Part shown: positions 47,355 through 56,454 of the stretch, piece by piece
Layout: every line of letters starts with the position of its first letter
Position numbering within the stretch: position 1 is the stretch's first letter
Assembly (NCBI RefSeq): GCF_921294215.1
Contig: NZ_CAKLDM010000002.1
Location: 1,302,001-1,366,000, forward strand
Origin: Vibrio marisflavi CECT 7928
GTDB lineage: Bacteria > Pseudomonadota > Gammaproteobacteria > Enterobacterales > Vibrionaceae
Direction: 5' to 3'
Length of the DNA: 64,000 bases
Position numbers and translations under genes: made by a program
Notes under the pieces: model-generated
Database searches by the model: none
Told to the model about the DNA's origin: nothing
What the model saw: the letters and a program-made list of their open reading frames with translations, nothing else

Positions 47355-48257
47355 TTAATATTGGTAGATTGAAACTGTTGAACCATTCGCATGATGACCA
47401 GTAACTGTTGCTACATCATTGGCCGTTTGCATAATACTAATCGTATTGTAGCTCGAGTTGCCTAAATGCACAGATGCGTATGAGTTAAACGAAGTTTGGT
47501 CGATTGAAATATCATTATTATCTGAGTGGTCATGAAGGTGAACGTCTGCTGAATTGTAGTCTACTTGAGAAATATCAAGCGTGTTTCCATCACTATTACC
47601 TTCTAGTAGCACCGTTGCTGTATTACCTAGAGACTGAGACATAGTGATCGTATTGCCATCACTGTGGTCAAGCACATCAACATTAGCATCGTTAAATGAC
47701 CCTTGAGAAAGGTAAATGTTGTTATCATTACTTCTATTGCGTACATCAATCTCAGCAGTATTATCAAAGTATTGACTTACAGAAACTGTATTTCCATCGC
47801 TATTACCAATTACTTCTACATCAGCATCATTGTACCAACGTTGGCTAACCGAAACATCGTTTCTATCACTGTTATATTCCACTTCAATATCTGCGACGTT
47901 ATCCATTTTATACTGATTGACCGTTACGGAGTTATTATCACTGCCAAACTTAACATCGATATAAGCATCATTGTTCAAGCTATTTTGGTTAACAGTCACA
48001 TCGTTATCGTCACCATAGAAGATTTCAACATCTGCATTATTTAGGCTACCAACCTGCTCAATTGTTACAGTATTGTCCTCTGAATACCTTAGATCTACAT
48101 CAGCATCATGTCCCCACGCGGGATTTGCATGCCCTGTAGTTTGTGTAATAGTTACGGTATCACTGTCAGAATGCAGTAGAGAAGTGTCAGCTTCATTACC
48201 TGCATAAGCTGAACCAGCAGCAAGAATTGTTGAAATAGCAATCACTAACTTTTTCAT
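47355..48257 (-). CDS. csgA: Major curlin subunit CsgA, expanded repeats
   Basis: 300 aa, about twice E. coli CsgA. Signal peptide ~1-19, then about eleven repeats of ~23 residues and a short final one. The consensus is S-x-x-N-x-[VI]-x-[VI]-x-Q-x4-N-x-A-x-[VI]-x-[VLI], the curlin strand-turn-strand unit with the internal Asn and Gln ladder. Examples: SDGNTVSVSQYFDNTAEIDV, SEDNTVTIEQVGSLNNADVE. Acidic, Asp-rich turns. The protein should be secreted through CsgG and form extracellular amyloid fibres. RBS GAGGAT before the ATG. 48 bp after csgB. Confidence 0.9.
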   Translation of the reverse strand: MKKLVIAISTILAAGSAYAGNEADTSLLHSDSDTVTITQTTGHANPAWGHDADVDLRYSEDNTVTIEQVGSLNNADVEIFYGDDNDVTVNQNSLNNDAYIDVKFGSDNNSVTVNQYKMDNVADIEVEYNSDRNDVSVSQRWYNDADVEVIGNSDGNTVSVSQYFDNTAEIDVRNRSNDNNIYLSQGSFNDANVDVLDHSDGNTITMSQSLGNTATVLLEGNSDGNTLDISQVDYNSADVHLHDHSDNNDISIDQTSFNSYASVHLGNSSYNTISIMQTANDVATVTGHHANGSTVSIYQY

Positions 48258-48305
48258 AGAATTATCCTCGAGTTTTCGAACTTTATAAGAATTTCTTTTT
48301 AGGCA

Positions 48306-48935
48306 TCATTGCTTTATATAAATGCCACGATTCATGTCACTAACAACTAATATCTTGTCACCTCCAGACTGCGTTACGCTGTAGCTAGATCGGCCAGAGT
48401 CATAAATAGCAGCGAGATTGTTATCACCATACTGGTTAATTCCTAACTCACTACTATTGCTTGTATAACTGCAACCAAGCGGGTTAAATGCACACTGACC
48501 AATCACAGCAACATTGTTACTACCGACTTGATTGATATAACCTTTGTGGCCAATACCTGCTTGACTGACTTTGGCAAAGTTGTTATTTCCATCTGCTTGC
48601 TCAATTAAAGCTGTATTACTCGATCCTTTTTGAGCAATAGTTGCAGTAGAATCTGTAGTATTGTTTTGGACAATTTTTGCTTTGTTTGCCCCAGCACCAG
48701 TATTCTTCTGCATTATTACAACTTCAGAGCCAGTTGAGTGGCGTATAACAACTTCTGCATAATTTGCAGAAGTTACTTGGTGATCCTCCAACTCATCAAA
48801 GAGTACACTCCCTTCAAATTCACCAAGTTGTTGTGGTAGATCTTCAGAATATCCGAAATACCCATATGAAAAGCTCGACATAACTAAAGATGAAAACAGT
48901 CCAAGTCTAATTATGTAGTTATTAAGCTTTTTCAC
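48306..48935 (-). CDS. csgB: Curlin nucleator CsgB
   Basis: 209 aa with a GTG start (48935) and a strong AGGAGG 7 bp upstream. Signal peptide ~1-25. A non-repetitive stretch is followed by curlin-type repeats, e.g. NTALIEQADGNNNFAKVSQA and NVAVIGQ. It ends SDMNRGIYIKQ, matching the basic C-terminal surface-anchoring end of E. coli CsgB (QSQMAIRVTQR). One repeat is interrupted by a Cys-containing insertion (QCAFNPLGCSYT), which is unusual. First gene of the csgBA operon. Confidence 0.88.
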   Translation of the reverse strand: MKKLNNYIIRLGLFSSLVMSSFSYGYFGYSEDLPQQLGEFEGSVLFDELEDHQVTSANYAEVVIRHSTGSEVVIMQKNTGAGANKAKIVQNNTTDSTATIAQKGSSNTALIEQADGNNNFAKVSQAGIGHKGYINQVGSNNVAVIGQCAFNPLGCSYTSNSSELGINQYGDNNLAAIYDSGRSSYSVTQSGGDKILVVSDMNRGIYIKQ

Positions 48936-49486
48936 TATAGCCTCCTATTAACCCGACTGGTAAATCAAGACTCGTGATAATTATGCAAGGTTACGATTTA
49001 TTAACAATAAACTTTATTTAGAAAATATTTAGTTTATATATGAATTAAAAGTTAATAATTAAAATAATTTCCTAAACCATTAGTTTATATTTTCTAATCC
49101 TATACCGTTAACAATCATTAGTGCGTTGCGAAGTTGTTAATCTACTAATGATCCAAGTCGTTCAAGCCATTACTAGTCTTTTAACTAGTTCTATCGTTTA
49201 GTCTAGATGATTCGTCTACTGTTAATCACAGTCAATAAACACAGAGTAGAAAAATACATAACATGTTGCTTTTATTGGTAATAATAACAACACCATTTTT
49301 AAGAACTAACACGATTTTCAGTACTAATATACAACCATGGAAATATATCAATTCTCATATTTGAGAATTTCAATAATATACAAGAATATCCATTTTTAAA
49401 TTTAGCTGAGCAAATGTTATAGTCTCGCAACATTAATGCAACATAGCTTGTAAGTTGACCATTAATTATAAGGGTAGAAATGCATA
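48936..49486. other. Divergent curli promoter region
   Basis: 551 bp, very AT-rich, between divergent csgB and csgE. It must hold both promoters. It contains the shared inverted repeat at 49350-49369 and a 9-bp inverted repeat (ATCATTAGT 49114-49122 with ACTAATGAT 49144-49152). E. coli CsgD boxes (CGGGTGAG-type) were not seen. Confidence 0.55.
49350..49369. promoter_or_regulatory. Inverted repeat upstream of csgEFG (shared with csgD)
   Basis: AATTCTCA-TATT-TGAGAATT. Both 8-bp arms are identical to those of the element at 46052-46071 upstream of csgD; only the 4-bp spacer differs. The centre is 127 bp before csgE. A common operator for the curli locus is the likely meaning. Confidence 0.65.
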
Positions 49487-49990
49487 ATGAGTGCGATAGA
49501 TAATATATCGAATCAGTTGAATATCAGCGGCTCAGTAATAATGGCTGTCCTAACTGTTTTTCTATTTTCTTTTAGTGTTGTAGCTAGTCAAAAGTTTGAT
49601 AACGGGCCTGCACTAGAAGATAACTCCAAGCTAGAAGATAAGAATCAGCTCAACACTGACTTAAATGAAGTTAGTGGCCTTATTATCGATAGAACAATGA
49701 CAAGGCTAGGAGCTAATTTTTATGCTGCTTTTTCTCAAATGGTGAACGATAGACATGATGAGTTGAAAGAAAATATTACCGTAAAAGAGCGCCCTACAGC
49801 ACTATCTGGGAGCATTATAACCATATTCCACTTAGGAAAACCGATATATAAAACGGCCTTGTCGCCCGCCCGTAAACAAGCTTCAGAAAGAGCGGAACAA
49901 GCGATGCGCGTAGTTAGCTCCTATATCTCTAGCTGGGAAGTTCAACGACTATTTCAAGATAGATTCGACTTGGATGGTGACGAGCTTTAG
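49487..49990 (+). CDS. csgE: Curli secretion specificity factor CsgE
   Basis: 167 aa. A hydrophobic export segment (~17-33) precedes the CsgE domain: LNEVSGLIIDRTMTRLGANF, NITVKERPTALSGSIITIFH, and VVSSYISSWEVQRLFQDRFD at the C-terminus. CsgE caps the CsgG pore from the periplasm and selects curlin substrates. The start region is longer than a usual signal peptide; an internal Met at residue 19 is a possible alternative. First gene of csgEFG. Confidence 0.9.
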   Translation: MSAIDNISNQLNISGSVIMAVLTVFLFSFSVVASQKFDNGPALEDNSKLEDKNQLNTDLNEVSGLIIDRTMTRLGANFYAAFSQMVNDRHDELKENITVKERPTALSGSIITIFHLGKPIYKTALSPARKQASERAEQAMRVVSSYISSWEVQRLFQDRFDLDGDEL

Positions 49991-50060
49991 CACCACCAAA
50001 AAGCAAGATTACGACATAGAATCGCAAAATTAATTTAGGAATGAGTTTAAAGGACTAGTT

Positions 50061-50087
50061 ATGAAGCCTTCAGAGGACTCGTTATGA
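50061..50087 (+). CDS. Eight-codon upstream ORF coupled to csgF
   Basis: ATG-AAG-CCT-TCA-GAG-GAC-TCG-TTA-TGA encodes MKPSEDSL. It has its own AGGACT ribosome site, and its TGA overlaps the csgF ATG (ATGA, 50084-50087). The initiation regions of the uORF and csgF are near repeats (AGGACTAGTTATGAAG and AGGACTCGTTATGAAA), suggesting a small duplication. Translation is inferred, not proven. Confidence 0.4.
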   Translation: MKPSEDSL

Positions 50088-50494
50088 AAATTTCAGCAGT
50101 AAAAGTTTCGGCATTACTTCCTATAGCACTCTCGTGCTCCATAGCGGCAAGTGAATTGGTATATACACCAGTAAACCCTGGCTTCGGGGGGGATCCACTC
50201 AATAGTGGTTATCTACTTGGCGTTGCAAACGCAATCAATGACTACACTCCGGATGGAGAGGATCTTGGATTCGAAGAGCAGTCGGCTTTAGATAGATTAG
50301 CCTCTAGTTTGGAGTCTCGCTTGATCAGTCAATTGCTAGCCGACGTTGGTAGTGGCAATACTGGCCAATTGGAAACTGACGATTTCTTTCTCAATATTGT
50401 CGATGACAATGGCAGTCTATTAATTCAAATCGTCGATAAAGCCACTGGTGAATCAACAGAAATCAGCGTTTCTGGTTTAAATCCAAATAATTAG
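50084..50494 (+). CDS. csgF: Curli assembly protein CsgF
   Basis: 136 aa. Signal peptide ~1-22, then the family's signature N-terminus LVYTPVNPGFGGDPLNSGYL, which inserts into the CsgG channel. The rest is the extracellular region that helps CsgB attach and nucleate. AGGACT precedes the ATG. 93 bp after csgE, with an overlapping upstream micro-ORF. Confidence 0.92.
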   Translation: MKISAVKVSALLPIALSCSIAASELVYTPVNPGFGGDPLNSGYLLGVANAINDYTPDGEDLGFEEQSALDRLASSLESRLISQLLADVGSGNTGQLETDDFFLNIVDDNGSLLIQIVDKATGESTEISVSGLNPNN

Positions 50495-50593
50495 TATCGG
50501 ATGAGGCTAGAGAGTCTCAATTACAAATTTATTACTGATCTAGGGAGTAAAAGGACTCACCCCAAAGCACTAACGAATACTAGGGTGTATAGC

Positions 50594-51433
50594 ATGAAAA
50601 GTATAGTCATTGGTTTGCTAGTCACAGTTTTAGCAGGTTGTTCTAACTCTCTTTCGATTCCTGATGCCGATGAAAGCCCTAAGCTGATGCCGCGCGGTGC
50701 CACTTATAGCGATCTCATTCGTTTACCACTCCCAAAAGGAAAGATATTGGTTTCGGTTTACGACTTTCGTGACCAGACTGGGCAGTACAAAGCGCAGCCG
50801 AACAGTAACTTTTCCACAGCCGTATCTCAAGGAGCGACATCTCTATTGACTATGTCGTTACTTGATTCAAGATGGTTTATACCTCTTGAACGTGAAGGCC
50901 TACAGAACCTTTTAACCGAGCGAAAAATTATACGAGCGGCTCAAAAAAAAGCTAATGGCAACGGGAAAAATAATGGAGCGGATCTAAGCTCTCTAAATTC
51001 TGCAAACGTCATGATTGAAGGTGGTATCATCGCATACGACTCCAATATTAAAACGGGTGGTGCCGGAGTTCGTTACCTTGGTATCGGCGCATCAGGGCAA
51101 TATCGCTCAGACCAAGTGACTGTAAATATCCGTGCTGTAGACGTTCGTTCAGGTAGGATTTTACTAAGCGTAACCACCAGTAAAACCATATTCTCTCATG
51201 AGTTAACCTCGGGAGCGTTTAGATATATCGATTACAAAGATCTATTAGAAGTTGAAATGGGCTACACCAACAATGAACCTGTCAACGTCGCAGTAGCCTC
51301 TGCTATCGATTCAGCAGTCATCCACCTCATCGTAAAAGGTATGCGTTTAGGTTTATGGGAGCCGTTAGATCCTAAACAGGCCAATAGCGCACTAATTCAA
51401 CGTTATACCAATGAAAAAGTAGAAGTCCTTTAG
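50594..51433 (+). CDS. csgG: Curli secretion channel lipoprotein CsgG
   Basis: 280 aa from the ATG at 50594, which starts the lipoprotein signal peptide with lipobox LAGC (cysteine at residue 17). The longer in-frame start would hide this. CsgG is the nonameric outer-membrane pore for curlins. Typical regions: KILVSVYDFRDQTGQYK, FIPLEREGLQNLLTERKIIR, LNSANVMIEGGIIAYDSN, GIGASGQYRSDQVTVNIRAV. Followed by a strong terminator. Confidence 0.95.
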   Translation: MKSIVIGLLVTVLAGCSNSLSIPDADESPKLMPRGATYSDLIRLPLPKGKILVSVYDFRDQTGQYKAQPNSNFSTAVSQGATSLLTMSLLDSRWFIPLEREGLQNLLTERKIIRAAQKKANGNGKNNGADLSSLNSANVMIEGGIIAYDSNIKTGGAGVRYLGIGASGQYRSDQVTVNIRAVDVRSGRILLSVTTSKTIFSHELTSGAFRYIDYKDLLEVEMGYTNNEPVNVAVASAIDSAVIHLIVKGMRLGLWEPLDPKQANSALIQRYTNEKVEVL

Positions 51434-51438
51434 CTTTT

Positions 51439-51473
51439 ATAAGATAGCCTCATACAGAGGCTATCTTATTTTC
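51439..51473 (+). terminator. Terminator after csgG
   Basis: A 13-bp stem, ATAAGATAGCCTC (51439-51451) with GAGGCTATCTTAT (51457-51469), loop ATACA, followed by TTTT. Confidence 0.88.
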
Positions 51474-51583
51474 TATTTGTACCGTAATCGATACCTAAGT
51501 TATCAATTGCTACGTAGTCATCTTCACATAGAGTCAAATTCATAAAATAGTACTTGCCAATTTACCAGTAGATATACTTTAAT

Positions 51584-51595
51584 TTGTATATTCAA
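51584..51595. promoter_or_regulatory. HutC-like operator upstream of hutC
   Basis: TTGTATATTCAA, one mismatch from the symmetrical TTGTATATACAA core typical of HutC operators. It sits 20 bp before the hutC start, which would allow autoregulation. Confidence 0.6.
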
Positions 51596-51614
51596 TTAAA
51601 CTTTATGGAAAGCT

Positions 51615-52328
51615 ATGTCCAACGCTCCCCTTTATATTCAAATCAAAGATTACATATCAACGAAAATCGACTCTGGTGCATGGGGCGTTGGTGAGAAAAT
51701 CACAACTGAAATGGATTTATCTTCTCAATTTAATGTAAGTAGGATGACGGTCAACAAAGCTATTCGAGACCTTGTCAATGAAGGCAAACTAGTCCGAAAA
51801 CCAAGAGCAGGAACCTTTGTTTGCGCTCCATCAGATAAACTTGAGTCGCCGCTTTTAGATACAGCAAACATAGCAAACGAAGTGGAACAGCGAGGAAATC
51901 AATACCATAGTGAAGTGTTAAAGCTAAGCTCATTGGTAGCGGACAATGACGTTGCAACTAGACTTGGAGTGATGATAGGCAGCTCCGTATTCTATTGTGA
52001 AATCATACACTTTGAACAAGGCTCTCCGATTCAAATCGAATTAAGATGGGTTAATCCTACTCATGTGCCCAATTACCTTGATCAAGATTTTTCTAAAATC
52101 ACACCGCACCAATATCTTTCTGAAAATTGCCCCTTGAGTGCAATAGAGCACACTGTAGAAGCTATCGTACCAGACAAGCAAATTCAGCAATTGCTGTCAC
52201 TGTCTAGCAATGAACCATGCCTTTTGCTTGATAGACGAACTTGGAGCCAAGACAAATTGATTAGCTCTGCTCTATTGTATCATCCCGGTTCGAGATACAA
52301 GCTAAGCTCAAAAGTGACGTTTAACTAA
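51615..52328 (+). CDS. hutC: Histidine utilisation repressor HutC
   Basis: 237 aa GntR-family repressor. The winged HTH (~1-70; YIQIKDYISTKIDSGAW, FNVSRMTVNKAIRDLVNEG) is followed by a UTRA ligand-binding domain (~90-232), which in HutC senses urocanate. It is the first gene of a complete hut cluster in the same direction, with HutC-type operators before hutC and before hutI. Confidence 0.94.
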   Translation: MSNAPLYIQIKDYISTKIDSGAWGVGEKITTEMDLSSQFNVSRMTVNKAIRDLVNEGKLVRKPRAGTFVCAPSDKLESPLLDTANIANEVEQRGNQYHSEVLKLSSLVADNDVATRLGVMIGSSVFYCEIIHFEQGSPIQIELRWVNPTHVPNYLDQDFSKITPHQYLSENCPLSAIEHTVEAIVPDKQIQQLLSLSSNEPCLLLDRRTWSQDKLISSALLYHPGSRYKLSSKVTFN

Positions 52329-52394
52329 CCTCAGTTTACACATTCACAATTTAGCAACAAACCAGTTGAACTGTTATACGATTTGCGATATCTA

Positions 52395-52406
52395 TTGTAT
52401 ATACAT
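52395..52406. promoter_or_regulatory. HutC-like operator upstream of hutI
   Basis: TTGTATATACAT, a near-perfect match to the same palindromic core as at 51584. It is 24 bp before the hutI ATG, in the probable promoter of hutIGUH. Confidence 0.65.
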
Positions 52407-52429
52407 TTAACGCAAACTGGATAATTGGA

Positions 52430-53653
52430 ATGTGTAACCAACAAAATCTTGTCCTAGCTAATGCTAGGTTAGTGTCAATGGAAAACGGTGAAAACGGCTA
52501 TACCGTCACCCAACCACTAACGATTACTCTTCAAGATGGCAAAATACACTCTGTTTCCAATTCAGTACCCTCAGCTGATGCTCAGAACACCAATGTATTC
52601 GATTGCAAAAACAAGCTGGTTACCCCCGGTTTTATAGATAGCCATACTCACTTGGTGTTTGCTGGTAACCGCGCACAGGAATTCGAGCAACGTATTAAAG
52701 GGGTTAGCTACGAACAAATCGCTAAACAAGGCGGTGGAATAGTCTCTACCGTTAAGGCAACAAGGGATGCATCGGAGGACCAGTTGGTTGAGAATACGTT
52801 ACCAATTTTGGACGGTCTTTTGCGTACAGGGGTAACCAGCGTTGAAATTAAATCTGGTTACGGTTTAACGTTAGATGATGAACTCAAAATGCTGCGCGCT
52901 GCAAAAGCTCTTGAAAATCATCGCCGCGTCAAAGTTTCCACCACTCTTTTGGCAGCACACACTACCCCACCAGAATACAAAAACGACCCTGACTCTTATA
53001 TTGATTTAGTATGCAAAGAGATAATTCCGACAGTCGCAGAATTATCTCTTGCTGATGCAGTCGATGTCTTTTGCGAGTCCATTGGTTTTAGCATAGAGCA
53101 AACTGAACGTGTTTTTGAAACAGCAAAACAGTTTGGCTTAAACGTTAAAGGCCACGTCGAGCAGCTATCGAACCTTGGCGGCGCTGAGCTTGTTGCCAAA
53201 TATCACGGCCTGTCTGCCGATCACATTGAATACCTTAGCCATCAAGGCGTCCAAGCACTGGCAAAATCGAATAGTGTTGCAACTCTGCTGCCGGGTGCGT
53301 TTTATTTTCTGAAAGAGACGCAGTTACCCCCAATTGAGCAGCTGCGTTCACAAAACGTTCCAATGGCTCTCGCCACTGATTTTAACCCAGGCACCTCACC
53401 CTTCGCAGATTTGACTATGATGATGAATATGGGGTGCACTCTATTTGGCTTAACACCAGAGGAAGCACTACGTGGGGTTACGTGTCACGCAGCTAAAGCT
53501 CTTGGGTTAGGTTCTTCTAGAGGACAGATAAAACAGGGCTACGAAGCAGACTTGGCAATATGGAACATTGACCATCCAGCGGAACTTAGTTATCAGATTG
53601 GAGTTCCTCGCCTAACCGCTCGTATTGTCGATGGAGAGCTGTGCCATGACTGA
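52430..53653 (+). CDS. hutI: Imidazolonepropionase
   Basis: 407 aa amidohydrolase that converts imidazolonepropionate to formiminoglutamate, the third step of histidine breakdown. The metal-binding HTHLVF motif (~71-76) is present. Other typical stretches are [48 protein letters not shown] and [19 protein letters not shown]. Length is normal. The stop overlaps the hutG start by 8 bp. Confidence 0.97.
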   Translation: MCNQQNLVLANARLVSMENGENGYTVTQPLTITLQDGKIHSVSNSVPSADAQNTNVFDCKNKLVTPGFIDSHTHLVFAGNRAQEFEQRIKGVSYEQIAKQGGGIVSTVKATRDASEDQLVENTLPILDGLLRTGVTSVEIKSGYGLTLDDELKMLRAAKALENHRRVKVSTTLLAAHTTPPEYKNDPDSYIDLVCKEIIPTVAELSLADAVDVFCESIGFSIEQTERVFETAKQFGLNVKGHVEQLSNLGGAELVAKYHGLSADHIEYLSHQGVQALAKSNSVATLLPGAFYFLKETQLPPIEQLRSQNVPMALATDFNPGTSPFADLTMMMNMGCTLFGLTPEEALRGVTCHAAKALGLGSSRGQIKQGYEADLAIWNIDHPAELSYQIGVPRLTARIVDGELCHD

Positions 53654-54677
53654 TACAAATCAAACAGTGACTAGCCAACAGTTTCACTGGCAAGGTCGCC
53701 ATGACGCTGAAGATGGCGATTTGGGTAAAAGAATACACCACGTTGTAAAACAGAAGCAGTCGTCTGAATTAAACGAATCTACACAAGCCGTTAGCCTTCT
53801 TGGATTTGCGAGCGACGCTGGTGTTGCGAGAAATAAAGGCCGAATTGGCGCGAAAAAGGCACCGGACTTAATCCGTCGCGCTCTTGCAAATATGGCTTGG
53901 CATAAAGACGTATCTATTGTAGACCTTGGTAACGTATCGTGTGATGACGACCAACTAGAAGCCAGTCAAAGTCATTGTGGTGAAGTTATCGCTAACGCTC
54001 TTCCCTTTACCCCAGTAGTCACTTTAGGTGGTGGTCATGAGGTTGCTTGGGCTTCATTCCAAGGTTTAGCAAATTACTTCAAACAACAGCATCCAACTCA
54101 ACAACCAAAAATTGGTATTGTTAACTTTGATGCACATTTTGATTTGAGAGCTTTTAGTAGCCCACAAGCAGATGTTAAACCTAGCTCAGGGACACCGTTT
54201 AGCCAAATTCATCATTTTTGCCAGGAACATGATTGGGACTTCCACTACGCCTGCTTAGGCATTAATCGTGCAAGCAACACGAAAGCATTATTCAACAAAG
54301 CAAAAGAACTCAACGTGTGGTTCGTAGAAGACTTCAAACTCTGCTTTATGAACCACATCTACCACCTAACCCAGCTACAACACTTTATCGACAACTGTGA
54401 TTACATCTACCTGACGATTGACTTAGATGTATTCCCAGCAGCAGTTGCTCCAGGAGTGAGTGCACCTGCTGCACCAGGTGTCAGCTACGAATGTCTTTCT
54501 CCTTATTTGAGGAGAATTCTAGACTACCCGAAAAAACTGATATTAGCCGATATTGCTGAATATAACCCGACTTATGACGTTGATGGCCAAACTGCTAGAT
54601 TGGCGGCACGATTATGTTGGGAAATTGCCAATGCCATGGCAGATAAAATTCAGCAAGAAGACGAACAATCAGATTAA
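53646..54677 (+). CDS. hutG: Formimidoylglutamase
   Basis: 343 aa arginase-family enzyme hydrolysing formiminoglutamate to glutamate and formamide. Mn-binding motifs: [17 protein letters not shown] (two Asp and His) and [19 protein letters not shown]. The ATG at 53646 overlaps the hutI end by 8 bp; an in-frame ATG at 53625 inside hutI is less likely. It is the arginase-type route, not the two-step HutF/deformylase route. Confidence 0.95.
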   Translation: MTDTNQTVTSQQFHWQGRHDAEDGDLGKRIHHVVKQKQSSELNESTQAVSLLGFASDAGVARNKGRIGAKKAPDLIRRALANMAWHKDVSIVDLGNVSCDDDQLEASQSHCGEVIANALPFTPVVTLGGGHEVAWASFQGLANYFKQQHPTQQPKIGIVNFDAHFDLRAFSSPQADVKPSSGTPFSQIHHFCQEHDWDFHYACLGINRASNTKALFNKAKELNVWFVEDFKLCFMNHIYHLTQLQHFIDNCDYIYLTIDLDVFPAAVAPGVSAPAAPGVSYECLSPYLRRILDYPKKLILADIAEYNPTYDVDGQTARLAARLCWEIANAMADKIQQEDEQSD

Positions 54678-54746
54678 ACAACAGTAAGTTAATTTTTATA
54701 TTCCAATAACAAAGACAGAACATCCATTGAGATAAAGGATTCAGCC

Positions 54747-56444
54747 ATGACTTCAAATCATACAGAAGATCAACGTTTAGATACTAGTCGTACAATTCGC
54801 GCTCCGCACGGAACAAAACTGCGTGCCAAATCGTGGTTAACAGAAGCGCCATTGAGAATGTTGATGAACAACTTAGATCCTGATGTGGCAGAGCATCCTC
54901 ATGCCTTAGTGGTATATGGTGGAATTGGCCGCGCTGCGAGAAACTGGCAGTGCTACGATACAATTGTTGAAACTTTAGAAAGATTAGAAGATGACCAAAC
55001 TCTATTGGTTCAATCAGGTAAGCCAGTTGGTGTTTTCCCTACTCATAAAAACGCGCCTCGTGTACTAATCGCCAACTCTAACTTGGTACCACATTGGGGC
55101 AATTGGGAACACTTCAACGAGCTGGATAAGAAAGGCTTAATGATGTACGGCCAAATGACAGCTGGAAGCTGGATTTACATTGGCTCACAAGGCATCGTTC
55201 AAGGCACTTATGAAACATTCGTTTCCGTAGCTAAGAAGCACTTCAACGGAGACGCTAGCAAACGCTGGATCTTGACTGGAGGTCTTGGCGGAATGGGTGG
55301 AGCGCAACCACTTGCTGCAACCATGGCTGGATACTCAATGATTGCCGTTGAGTGTGATGAATCACGTATCGATTATCGCCTGAGGACGGGCTACGTTGAC
55401 AAAAAAGCCACCTCTTTAGACGAAGCACTCGCGATCATCTATGAATCAGAACAGCCTGTTTCAGTTGGTCTACTGGGCAATGCTGCCGATGTTTTCCCAG
55501 AGTTAGTAGAACGCAATATCACACCAGACGTGGTAACGGACCAAACTTCTGCTCACGATCCTCTAAATGGCTACCTTCCACAAGGTTGGAGCATGGAACA
55601 CGCTGCTGAAATGCGCCTAGCGGACGAAGCTAAAGTAGTTAAAGAAGCAAAGGCATCGATGGCAATTCAAGTGAAGGCCATGCTAGAGCTCCAAGATCGT
55701 GGTGCGGCTACACTTGACTACGGCAACAACATTCGTCAAATGGCATTAGAAGAAGGTGTTGAAAATGCCTTTGACTTCCCCGGTTTTGTTCCAGCTTACA
55801 TTCGCCCACTTTTCTGTGAAGGCATTGGCCCATTCCGTTGGGCTGCACTATCTGGTGATCCTGAAGACATTTATAAAACTGACCAAAAAGTAAAAGAGCT
55901 CATTCCAGATAACCCACACCTGCATAACTGGTTAGACATGGCCCGCGAGCGTATTCAATTCCAAGGTTTACCGTCGCGTATTTGCTGGGTTGGCCTAAAA
56001 GACCGCGAGCGTCTTGGACAAGCGTTCAATGAGATGGTGAAAAATGGTGAGCTTAAAGCACCTGTTGTTATCGGACGAGATCATTTAGATTCAGGCTCAG
56101 TGGCTAGCCCTAACCGTGAAACAGAAGGCATGATGGACGGTTCAGATGCTGTATCTGACTGGCCACTACTTAACGCACTTCTCAATACTGCAGGCGGCGC
56201 GACTTGGGTTTCTTTACACCATGGTGGCGGCGTAGGCATGGGCTTCTCGCAACATTCAGGCATGGTTATCTGCTGTGACGGTAGCGACGATGCTTCCGAA
56301 AGAATTGCACGAGTGCTGCACAATGACCCAGCGACAGGCGTAATGCGTCACGCTGATGCCGGCTATGACATCGCTAAACAATGTGCGTCTGAGCAAGGCC
56401 TAGACCTACCGATGCTAAACGAAGAACTTGGTAAGCTAAGATAA
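54747..56444 (+). CDS. hutU: Urocanate hydratase
   Basis: 565 aa NAD-dependent enzyme converting urocanate to imidazolonepropionate. Conserved blocks: [20 protein letters not shown] near the N-terminus, [20 protein letters not shown] for NAD binding, [14 protein letters not shown], and [20 protein letters not shown] near the C-terminus. Usual length (about 555-560 aa). RBS AAAGGA. 4-10 bp before hutH, so co-translated. Confidence 0.97.
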   Translation: MTSNHTEDQRLDTSRTIRAPHGTKLRAKSWLTEAPLRMLMNNLDPDVAEHPHALVVYGGIGRAARNWQCYDTIVETLERLEDDQTLLVQSGKPVGVFPTHKNAPRVLIANSNLVPHWGNWEHFNELDKKGLMMYGQMTAGSWIYIGSQGIVQGTYETFVSVAKKHFNGDASKRWILTGGLGGMGGAQPLAATMAGYSMIAVECDESRIDYRLRTGYVDKKATSLDEALAIIYESEQPVSVGLLGNAADVFPELVERNITPDVVTDQTSAHDPLNGYLPQGWSMEHAAEMRLADEAKVVKEAKASMAIQVKAMLELQDRGAATLDYGNNIRQMALEEGVENAFDFPGFVPAYIRPLFCEGIGPFRWAALSGDPEDIYKTDQKVKELIPDNPHLHNWLDMARERIQFQGLPSRICWVGLKDRERLGQAFNEMVKNGELKAPVVIGRDHLDSGSVASPNRETEGMMDGSDAVSDWPLLNALLNTAGGATWVSLHHGGGVGMGFSQHSGMVICCDGSDDASERIARVLHNDPATGVMRHADAGYDIAKQCASEQGLDLPMLNEELGKLR

Positions 56445-56454
56445 GGAAATGAAG

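Noticed and set aside
47703..48044. Long plus-strand frame through csgA
   Set aside because: It is the antisense shadow of the curlin repeats; the periodic Ile/Val pattern comes from the repeat codons.
50501..50593. Longer N-terminus of CsgG
   Set aside because: It would bury the lipoprotein signal peptide and lipobox that start at 50594.
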